From contig JADKHE010000013.1 in assembly GCA_016721925.1 (NCBI GenBank), positions 248,001 to 312,000 of the forward strand: 64,000 nt of DNA, given 5' to 3'. Below the pieces are notes generated by a model. The model was not told where the DNA came from. It did no database searches and was given only the letters and a program-made list of their open reading frames with translations. The DNA is from Candidatus Skiveiella danica. Its GTDB lineage: Bacteria > Pseudomonadota > Gammaproteobacteria > Burkholderiales > Burkholderiaceae_C. Numbering within the stretch: the first letter of the stretch is position 1; each line of letters begins with the position of its first letter. This document shows positions 57,600-64,000 of the stretch, piece by piece. The translations under genes were made by a program, and so were the position numbers.

Positions 57600-58973
57600 A
57601 TGCAGGCCCCCGGAATGCCCAAGGCGGACACGTCAAGTCCTTTGCTCGGCCCCTCCCTTGATGAGGCTACACCTGATGCGATGTCAGAAGTGGCCATCCA
57701 TCGAAATGCGCCGCACCCACACCGGACTTGCCTCTACGGCTTGGTTGGCGAAGTGGCCTGTGCTGGCAGCGATGGGACAGAAACCAATCCCTTTGCCATC
57801 GCGGCCAATTTCATCACTTACCTTTCCTGTGCCATTGGTCGAGGCGTCTACCTGCCCATAGGAAATACTTGGCACCACAATCGAATTTTCTGCCTGCACA
57901 TCGGGCGCTCGGGGCGTGGCCGCAAAGGCGATGCCGTGCAGCTGGTCTTGCGGATCGATCAGGCTCTGCGTGAGTTGGACTATCGGTTTGCACCGCAGAT
58001 TCACCGTGGCGGCCTGTCCAGCCGCGAAGGCCTTGTGGCCCTGATGCACGACGGTTATCGACAAGGCAAACATGAAATTCCGGCGGTTGATGACAAAAGG
58101 CTGTGGGTAGTCGAATCCGAGTTCGCCAACGTACTTCACCAAGGGCGGCGCGACGGCAACACCCTGTCAGCCGCTCTGCGCGATTGTTGGGATGGCGTCG
58201 ATCTCAAGCCCGCCACCAAGTCAAATCGGCTCTACGCCAGTCATCCACATATCTGCCTGAGCGGCGCTATCTCCCCCAGCGAATTGACGGCCCTGATTAG
58301 CGCCCGCGAGCTGACCAACGGCTTCGCCAACCGCTTCCTGATGATCTGGGCCGAACGAACACGGATACTTCCGTTCCCGAAGGAAACACCGCTGGCGACC
58401 GTCGAGCGGTTGGCGCGCAAAACTTTGGAGGTACTGGCCTTCGTCCGCGCCGACCGGCACGAAGAGCGCGACCATCTTCGGATGGAACTATCACCGCAGG
58501 CGCAATGGCGCTATGCCCAGCTCTACCGGAGTGAACTGAACGAAGACGTTGGTGACGCAACCGTCGGCGCGCTTCTGGAACGCCGCGCCCCGATGCTGCT
58601 ACGCCTGGCAATGCTGCTGGCGCTGACCGATTTGCAAACGCGGATCGACGTACCCCACATCGACGCAGCGATGGCGTGGATTCGGCATGCCACTGCATCT
58701 GTCCGGTATGTGTTTGTCAGCGCAGCCGACGAAGCAAAGCTGGCCCAAGTGCTGGAAATGTCGAACCGCGTGCAGGCCTTCCTGCGCGAACGCGGGCAGG
58801 CCACGCGCAGCCAGATCAGTTCGGAATGCTTTCGGGGCAAAGTGCCCAAGGCCGTGATCGATGCCAGCCTGGAACACCTGCTGGCAGCCACGCCCTCCAT
58901 GATCAACGTGCGGTGGGTCGATCGGCCTGCCGACACACCGGGCACACCGACGCGGGTGTACCGGCCCGTGTAG
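57600..58973 (+). CDS. DUF3987/YfjI-like ATPase or primase-helicase-associated protein
   Basis: 457 aa. Segments 'ANFITYLSCAIGRGVYLPIG', 'FCLHIGRSGRGRKGDAVQLV' (a Walker-A-like loop without the classical GKS/T), 'LWVVESEFANVLHQGRRDGN' and 'SHPHICLSGAISPSELTALI' then 'ANRFLMIWAERTRILPFP' match the DUF3987 ATPase-like family found in mobile elements. The C-terminal 80 residues look like a winged helix ('GQATRSQISSECFRGKVPKA'). It starts 4 nt after the preceding stop, as last gene of the recombinase operon, and overlaps the 3' end of the convergent ORF at 58903. Confidence 0.75.
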   Translation: MQAPGMPKADTSSPLLGPSLDEATPDAMSEVAIHRNAPHPHRTCLYGLVGEVACAGSDGTETNPFAIAANFITYLSCAIGRGVYLPIGNTWHHNRIFCLHIGRSGRGRKGDAVQLVLRIDQALRELDYRFAPQIHRGGLSSREGLVALMHDGYRQGKHEIPAVDDKRLWVVESEFANVLHQGRRDGNTLSAALRDCWDGVDLKPATKSNRLYASHPHICLSGAISPSELTALISARELTNGFANRFLMIWAERTRILPFPKETPLATVERLARKTLEVLAFVRADRHEERDHLRMELSPQAQWRYAQLYRSELNEDVGDATVGALLERRAPMLLRLAMLLALTDLQTRIDVPHIDAAMAWIRHATASVRYVFVSAADEAKLAQVLEMSNRVQAFLRERGQATRSQISSECFRGKVPKAVIDASLEHLLAATPSMINVRWVDRPADTPGTPTRVYRPV

Positions 58974-59205
58974 TCGGAAAGCTCATTTCGCTGGTTTCTG
59001 CACCCTGAATTGTTGGGATGTGAGCCGGAAACGCCGCCAAGAATTCCTGACTAACGCCGATTGCTTGTGTCACGTGCCCGCGAGTCCCATCAGACTGGCC
59101 AATTCCCTTTTGAAGAATGCCCCACGCGAGGTGTGAAAAGCGATCATAGTCTTTGACTTCAGCCAAACACTTCTTGTAGAACCATTCCTTTGACTTGAGT
59201 GCCAT
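58903..59205 (-). CDS. small hypothetical protein
   Basis: About 100 aa from ATG 59205 ('MALKSKEWFYKKCLAEVKDY', AGGG site 8 nt upstream). The first 60 residues look real ('DRFSHLAWGILQKGIGQSDG'), while the last 40 are antisense to the DUF3987 gene and have random composition, so the natural end may have been lost. No family is recognised. Confidence 0.4.
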   Translation of the reverse strand: MALKSKEWFYKKCLAEVKDYDRFSHLAWGILQKGIGQSDGTRGHVTQAIGVSQEFLAAFPAHIPTIQGAETSEMSFPTTRAGTPASVCPVCRQADRPTAR

Positions 59206-59280
59206 CGTCATACCCTTTGGAAGAAGAAAGCCACGTGACACGTGGCGTGGAAAAATCTCCGAATTCGGAGAACGAAAGAA

Positions 59281-62130
59281 TTAACTACTACGGGGAGTTA
59301 TCTCGACATAGCCAATCAAGTCAGCCGAGTAGCTTCCATCTCCGTTTGCTGCACCCTTATGCTTAATTTCTCGCTGCAGCGTTGGCTCAACTGCCTGTGA
59401 AAACAGATGGAGTCGCTGATCCGGAGTGAATCTCGGCGTGGCTGTCGGGGCCTGCAGGTAGCGTTCACATTGCCGTTCCACCGCAGGCACACGAGTGCCG
59501 TCTTGCTTGACTGCAATTGGCTGAACCACCACGCGGCGCTCTCCGTTCTTGCCGGAGGTCTCGACCATCCAAAACGACAGCAGGACTGGGTCGTCGACGT
59601 CGGCCGCAACAGCAATTCCAAGATCTTCCGGCGGCACGATGCGCCAGCGGCCAAGCTCTTCCTGCACGAGTGGGTGATCCAGCCCCATCAGCTCCACGTT
59701 GTCGTTACTCGTGGCCGTCTCTCGGTTCAATGTGAAGCGGGCCTTGCGCGCACCATCGGCGGTCACAAGGTCATAGGTCTCGTCGTCCACCTTGACGAGT
59801 CGCTGCTGTCGATCTGTCACTGCTGCCGACATGAACCGCACCAATCGATCCAGACTGGAGGACACATCAGAGAAGGGTTTGTAGTCATCGAGACTGAAGC
59901 CTTCGAGATCTTGGAACAGGTCAAACACGACCTGCCGCGCTTCACGCGAATTCGATAGGGCAGCTTCCAGTTCCACCTTTGTCCGCTTGAGCTCGGGGTC
60001 TGAAAGCGCCTCTTGGTACAGGCGGTCGTAGTTAAGCCGCTCGGAGAGTTGGCCAAGAATCTGTGCACGCAGGTCTTCGGCGACGTTGCCTTGATCATCG
60101 ACCTTGCCGACCGTCTTGGCGATTTCCACCAGCTTCTCGTCCAGCATCAGGAAGATGCGGCCTTCGATGGTGTCGGACAGCACAAGGTTGTAGACCTGTG
60201 CCGTGTGGTTCTGTCCGTAGCGGTGGATGCGGCCGATGCGCTGCTCCACGTCCATCGGGTTCCACGGCAAGTCGAAGTTGAACAGGATGCGCGCGAACTG
60301 CAGGTTGATGCCTTCACGCCCAGCCGCCGTACAAACCAGCACGCGCGGGCCATCCTTCTGCCGGAAGCGGCGCTCGGCTGCAACCTTGGCACCGTGATCA
60401 CCACCACGCAGCACCGCCACGCCCTGGCCGGGGAATGTCTGGTCGATCTCCCTCGCAATCAAGTCCACAGTGCCGAGGTAGGTGGCAAACACGACGATTT
60501 TTTCGCTCGGGTTCTGCCGCCATAGGATGCCCAGGCCGTCGAGCAGCTTCTGCGCCTTGGTCTCGCGCTGCTGCGGGAAGACCTTGAGTAGATCGCCAAT
60601 GCGCAGCCGTTCTTCGGGTAGATGCAGTTCCACGACAGCCGATGCGGCTTCTTCAGCGTGGGCAGCTCCATATTCGCTGCCATAAGGGTCGGAGGCCAGT
60701 TCCAGCGCTTCCTCGTCCAGCTTCTTGACCAGTCGATACTTGAGATCGGCCAGCACACGGTCCACCTCGCTCCGGCCGATGCTGTCGCGTGCGAGGTTGA
60801 ATTCTTCATGGATCAGCTCGCGGGCTTCATCGGTCAGCCGCTCACGCCCCTCGATGTCCAGGTCTTTATCCCGCAGGAATGCCTCGTGCAGCGTCAACAT
60901 CAGCAGACGGCGTTTCATGGTGCGCCGCACGGCGGCGAAGCTCGACGCAGCAATCTTCTGGAAGATGGCCATCAAGAAGCCGAGGGCACGCCCCTGGCCG
61001 CCCTGGCGACGCGCAAGGTCGAAGCCATCCTCCAGGTACTCGCGCAGCTTCTCGTAGAAGAGGCGCTCCTCCGGGCCCATCAGGAAGGACTCGGTATGCA
61101 CCCAGCGTCGTGCAAACAGCGGCGAACCATCCGGCTGACAGGCGTCCGCCTTCGTGCGACGGAACATCACCGTGTTCAAGCGGTGCCGGTGTTCCAGCAT
61201 TTCCTCGGGGCTGCCGAATAGCGTCGGGTTCAGCAGTTGCGCCAGCATCCAGAACTGGAAGTGATTGCCCTGGTGAGGCGTCGCCGAGAGCAGCATCAGG
61301 TCGCGGGAATGGTCTTTCAGCGCTTCAGCCAGCTTGTAGTTCTCGGTCTTCCTGACCTTGCCGCCATTGCGGTATGCCGTGAGGTGATGCGCTTCGTCGA
61401 ACACCACCAGATCCCAACGCGGTGCATCCAGCAGGCGCTTGATGCGCGCCGGGCGCTTCAGGGTGTCGATGCTGGCAATCAGTCGGTCGTGCTTGGCGAA
61501 GGCGTTGGTCTTGCGGTCAGTGATGTCGCCCTCGGAGCCGAACACCTCGAAGTCGAGGTTGAACACTTCGTTCAGCTCGCGGTGCCAGTTGTTCACCAGA
61601 CCCGCAGGCACCACCATCAGCGCCCGGGTCAGTTCGCCCCGGCTGGCCAGCTCCCGAAGAATGAGTGCCGTCTCGATGGTCTTACCCAGCCCGACCTCGT
61701 CGGCGATGAGGTAGCGTCGGGGCGACGCGGTGGCAATGCGGTGCGTCAGCACCACCTGATGGGGAAGCAGATCGATCTTGGCTGACGTCAGCGCCGACGC
61801 GCTCTCCATCACCGGCAGTGCGTGCGCCTCGTAGGAGAGCCACGCCTTGTGTGCCCGGTCGGCGTTGCCACCGACCGCACGCAATATGCGTTCGGTGCGA
61901 GAGAGTTGGCGGCGAACCGAGCCAACCGGCACACGGCGCTCACCAACGCCGAAAAACGCACGCAGGTAGCCGTGGGCGATCTGGCCGTCCCTCGGGCGCA
62001 GTGCCCAGCCCGTGGTGGTTCCCAAGTCAATCGCCAGTAACACGAGACACCGGGTTGGCGCCATGTCATCACCAACGCCACCCACATATACACCTACATC
62101 GACACCGGTATCGACGACGGCATCAGCCAT
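59281..62130 (-). CDS. SNF2-type helicase with a grafted RuvC-like N-terminal piece
   Basis: About 949 aa from ATG 62130; ATG 62064 is an alternative, and the frame is open up to ATG 62415, which overlaps the RepA-like stop. After 62064 the protein reads 'MAPTRCLVLLAIDLGTTTGW', the first strand of a RuvC-like nuclease, but after about 30 residues it changes to helicase sequence ('LRAFFGVGERRVPVGSVRRQ'). The SNF2 motor is complete: 'LIADEVGLGKTIETALILRE', 'VVFDEAHHL', 'LMLLSATPHQGNHFQFW', 'FATYLGTVDL', 'TAAGREGINLQFARILFNFD' and 'QRIGRIHRYGQNH'. Such bacterial SNF2 proteins occur in defence islands (for example DISARM DrmD-like or RapA-like proteins); no methylase or other defence partner is visible here. 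Confidence 0.85.
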   Translation of the reverse strand: MADAVVDTGVDVGVYVGGVGDDMAPTRCLVLLAIDLGTTTGWALRPRDGQIAHGYLRAFFGVGERRVPVGSVRRQLSRTERILRAVGGNADRAHKAWLSYEAHALPVMESASALTSAKIDLLPHQVVLTHRIATASPRRYLIADEVGLGKTIETALILRELASRGELTRALMVVPAGLVNNWHRELNEVFNLDFEVFGSEGDITDRKTNAFAKHDRLIASIDTLKRPARIKRLLDAPRWDLVVFDEAHHLTAYRNGGKVRKTENYKLAEALKDHSRDLMLLSATPHQGNHFQFWMLAQLLNPTLFGSPEEMLEHRHRLNTVMFRRTKADACQPDGSPLFARRWVHTESFLMGPEERLFYEKLREYLEDGFDLARRQGGQGRALGFLMAIFQKIAASSFAAVRRTMKRRLLMLTLHEAFLRDKDLDIEGRERLTDEARELIHEEFNLARDSIGRSEVDRVLADLKYRLVKKLDEEALELASDPYGSEYGAAHAEEAASAVVELHLPEERLRIGDLLKVFPQQRETKAQKLLDGLGILWRQNPSEKIVVFATYLGTVDLIAREIDQTFPGQGVAVLRGGDHGAKVAAERRFRQKDGPRVLVCTAAGREGINLQFARILFNFDLPWNPMDVEQRIGRIHRYGQNHTAQVYNLVLSDTIEGRIFLMLDEKLVEIAKTVGKVDDQGNVAEDLRAQILGQLSERLNYDRLYQEALSDPELKRTKVELEAALSNSREARQVVFDLFQDLEGFSLDDYKPFSDVSSSLDRLVRFMSAAVTDRQQRLVKVDDETYDLVTADGARKARFTLNRETATSNDNVELMGLDHPLVQEELGRWRIVPPEDLGIAVAADVDDPVLLSFWMVETSGKNGERRVVVQPIAVKQDGTRVPAVERQCERYLQAPTATPRFTPDQRLHLFSQAVEPTLQREIKHKGAANGDGSYSADLIGYVEITPRSS

Positions 62131-62178
62131 CCTACGTAGGTCAGAGGGAACCTTAGTTCCCTTTCCTACGTAGTAGGA
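62131..62178. repeat. cluster of short palindromes upstream of the SNF2 gene
   Basis: The perfect palindrome CCTACGTAGG (62131-62140), a stem GGGAA / TTCCC (62146-62161) and TCCTAC-GTA-GTAGGA (62164-62178) lie in series between the helicase start and the iteron cluster. They could be protein-binding sites. Confidence 0.5.
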
Positions 62179-62190
62179 GGGGGGTTTGTT

Positions 62191-62392
62191 TCCAACTGGA
62201 TTTTGGGTGAAATATGAATAAAAACAAGGACTTAGCTCAGTTGGCAAGTTGGCAAAACGGTTTTTTGTTGCCAACTGCCAACTGAACCTAAGTTGTTGAT
62301 TCATATGGGAATCCAGTTGGCAGACTTCTTCCAACTGAGTCCAGTTGGCAAAACCGGGGCTCCAGTTGGCAACACTTTTGCCAACTGGATTT
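62191..62392. repeat. iteron-like cluster of GTTGGCA repeats
   Basis: Eight exact copies of GTTGGCA occur in about 146 bp: direct at 62240, 62248, 62316, 62344 and 62365, inverted at 62269, 62276 and 62379. Most extend to CCAGTTGGCA or TGCCAACTGG. Degenerate copies are at 62191 and 62331. The stretch is AT-richer than its flanks and lies between the RepA-like gene and the SNF2 helicase. It has the look of replication iterons or multiple operators. Confidence 0.8.
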
Positions 62393-62411
62393 GACGTGTA
62401 CAGATGCGGGT

Positions 62412-64000
62412 TCATAGGGGAGCCTCCTTGTCATTGATGTCATCTTGGTAGACCCACACGTCCGCTCGCTCCACGGGCATGGCCGCGCCGGAATGTGGGC
62501 ATTTAAAGTGGGTCGGCAGCACCGTGAAGTGCCGGATCAGCACCTCGCCGGTGGCCGGATCTGGCGCATCGAAGGGCAGGCTCAGCACCATGTCCTCGAC
62601 GCACAGGTAGCCGAACTTGTTGCGTCCAACCGCGGGCAGCCCGTACTGCGCTGCGTCGCGAAAGAACTTGATATAGCCCTGCGTGGCCAGGGCCGAGATG
62701 CGCGCACGGATCGTGCGATCGCCGCCCAGGCCAGCCTTGCCCTCAAAGGCCTCGGCGAACTGGTTGGCGGTGTAGCAACGCCCTTGTGCGGCCTGATCAA
62801 ACAGGATCTCCAAGATGGCGTCACGCTTGCGCCGGCGCTCCGCATCGAGCCTTTCGCCATAGTCCTTGAGCACCAGGCGGTTATTTGCATCCAGCTCGCG
62901 CCACTCGCCGTCGATTTTGTCGACACTCTTTTGCGAGATGGCCGGTCCATTGCGCAACTCGAAGGTCAGGCGCCGAATGGTGCTGAGCTCGTTGGGGCGG
63001 TCCAACATGACGCCGGTGGTATAGAAACCGCGCAGGCTGCTGGCGCCGGCCAGCGCCTGGAACGGGTCTTCCTCGAACTGCTTTTTGTTGAGCTTCCTGG
63101 TGTGATGGGCGAGGATCACGCCCGCATCGGGGTTGACCGCCTGGCGGATCGGATCCACGCGCTGCGAAAGGAAGAACATCATCGCGCCGTTGTCGTTCTC
63201 GCCACCGGCATCTCCCCCGTCGAACACATTTCGGATCGGGTCAATGACAATGATGTCGGGCGGATGGCCGTCGAAGGCATCAAGCATCGCCGGAATGATC
63301 TGCTTCAGACCAGCGTCATCCAGAACCAGGCGAAGCTGAGGTGTGGCAATAAAGTTGATGCGCGCCAGCTCAAGCCCGTGGGCTGGCACCCGGACCTGCT
63401 TGGCCCGCTCGCGCAGGTAGTGGTACTGCACTTCGGCCTGCAGATAAAACACACGCAGGGGCCGTGGTGGGGTCATGCCCAGAAACGAAAGGCCCGCGGC
63501 CATGTGGGTGAGCAACGCCAGCAGGAGGTCGCTCTTGCCCACCTTGGGCGCACCCCCAAAGACCGTCAACCCACCGGGGGTCAGCACCCTGGGTGCGATC
63601 AGGTCGTCGGGCAGCGGCGAATCGTCGTCCAGCAACTGACCCAGCGTAAAGCTTGGCAGCCTGGGCGCTGGCGCCTTCACGATGCGGCGCTCAGCTTGCG
63701 CAATGAACCCCGCGCAGTCAAAGCCCTCCGCGACTCCATCGGCGGCATCCCACTTGGATCTCTTGTCGGGCGGGGGCACCAGGATCGCAACGGATGCGGC
63801 CGCGGCCATTGCACAAGCGCCTGCTGCGTGCTCTGCATAGTCCCAGCCCGGGGCATCCCGGTCGGGCCAGATCAACACCTCCTTGGCCTTCAGCGGCGTC
63901 CAGTCAGTTTTATCGATCGGCGCCTTTGCGCCGTTCATGGCCGTCGTGGCGACTACACCCAAACCAATCAACGCATCGGCACACTTCTCGCCTTCGACCA
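62412..64000 (-). CDS. RepA-like Toprim/RecA-fold replicative helicase, 5' partial
   Basis: At least 528 aa; the frame continues beyond the right edge. It begins with Toprim-domain residues ('VEGEKCADALIGLGVV' and 'EVLIWPDRDAPGWDYAEHA'), then a RecA/DnaB-type ATPase with Walker A 'GGAPKVGKSDLLLALLTHM', Walker B 'DIIVIDPIRNVFDGGD' and 'GVILAHHTRKLNKKQFEEDP', and a C-terminal winged-helix part ('YTANQFAEAFEGKAGLGGDR'). This layout is that of plasmid or phage replicative helicase/primase proteins (RepA of RSF1010-like or AAA_25 family). Its stop overlaps an ATG at 62415. The adjacent iteron cluster supports a role in element replication. Confidence 0.85.
   Translation of the reverse strand, partial: VEGEKCADALIGLGVVATTAMNGAKAPIDKTDWTPLKAKEVLIWPDRDAPGWDYAEHAAGACAMAAAASVAILVPPPDKRSKWDAADGVAEGFDCAGFIAQAERRIVKAPAPRLPSFTLGQLLDDDSPLPDDLIAPRVLTPGGLTVFGGAPKVGKSDLLLALLTHMAAGLSFLGMTPPRPLRVFYLQAEVQYHYLRERAKQVRVPAHGLELARINFIATPQLRLVLDDAGLKQIIPAMLDAFDGHPPDIIVIDPIRNVFDGGDAGGENDNGAMMFFLSQRVDPIRQAVNPDAGVILAHHTRKLNKKQFEEDPFQALAGASSLRGFYTTGVMLDRPNELSTIRRLTFELRNGPAISQKSVDKIDGEWRELDANNRLVLKDYGERLDAERRRKRDAILEILFDQAAQGRCYTANQFAEAFEGKAGLGGDRTIRARISALATQGYIKFFRDAAQYGLPAVGRNKFGYLCVEDMVLSLPFDAPDPATGEVLIRHFTVLPTHFKCPHSGAAMPVERADVWVYQDDINDKEAPL

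Noticed and set aside
62191..62392. CRISPR-like array
   Set aside because: The repeats are 7-10 bp, of mixed orientation and irregular spacing; there are no unique spacers and no cas genes.
59281..62415. DISARM or BREX defence system around the SNF2 helicase
   Set aside because: Only the helicase is present. No methyltransferase, PLD, DUF1998 or BREX genes are seen within the window, so the claim is not supportable.
62131..62415. An extra 95-residue N-terminal extension of the SNF2 protein starting at ATG 62415
   Set aside because: The frame is open and its ATG overlaps the RepA-like stop, but the peptide is the translation of the repeat array and palindromes and lacks protein-like character. 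I keep it only as a remark in the gene entry.

Overview
The window looks like the chromosome of a high-GC betaproteobacterium of the order Burkholderiales, most likely Comamonadaceae. The reasons are the codon and GC character of roughly the first 46 kb, the gene families present (TAXI-type TRAP transporter, endonuclease-type MutL, parE-lytic transglycosylase-parC order, CYP116-like P450), and short palindromic intergenic repeats of a kind I associate with this family. The assignment is by inference; no database search was possible.

Layout, 1-46.3 kb (core-like). A TRAP transporter (binding protein plus fused permease, cut by the window edge), a D-amino acid aminotransferase, a frameshifted small gene, a DinG/XPD-type helicase paired with a PD-(D/E)XK-like protein, an unknown protein, an exported alpha/beta hydrolase, a tight minus-strand cluster (dedA, a tiny ORF, a J-domain protein and three unknown proteins), mutL, a frameshifted hemolysin III gene, a wrecked Bcr/CflA transporter, an AHSA1 protein, a membrane methyltransferase, a 1.1 kb tract without adenine, an NmrA-like oxidoreductase, a self-sufficient P450 with a divergent IclR regulator, a tannase-like lipoprotein with a MarR regulator, and rlmD. 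At 27-40 kb, two versions of a predicted peptide-ligase system flank comEC: a split ATP-grasp plus alpha-E pair, and an operon of transglutaminase, ATP-grasp/alpha-E fusion, second transglutaminase and RidA. GNAT, FUSC, parC, lytic transglycosylase and parE close the core.

Layout, 46.3-64 kb (accessory). Immediately upstream of parE lies a graveyard of IS5-type, IS1182-like and IS256 fragments around an AT-rich lytic transglycosylase gene. Then come a hybrid ORF (integrase N-terminus joined to a molybdopterin-oxidoreductase C-terminus), a truncated HCCA-isomerase gene, a RES/Xre toxin-antitoxin pair, a large serine recombinase with two ParB/RepB-like genes and a DUF3987-like ATPase, and finally an SNF2 helicase with a grafted RuvC-like start, an iteron-like repeat cluster and a RepA-like Toprim/RecA helicase running off the right edge. 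Together this suggests a plasmid-derived integrated element that has been rearranged.

Sequence quality: five otherwise normal genes carry a single-base indel in a short homopolymer or G/C run, and two tracts are almost pure G/C. These look more like assembly or sequencing artefacts than biology, so their pseudogene status should be read with caution.
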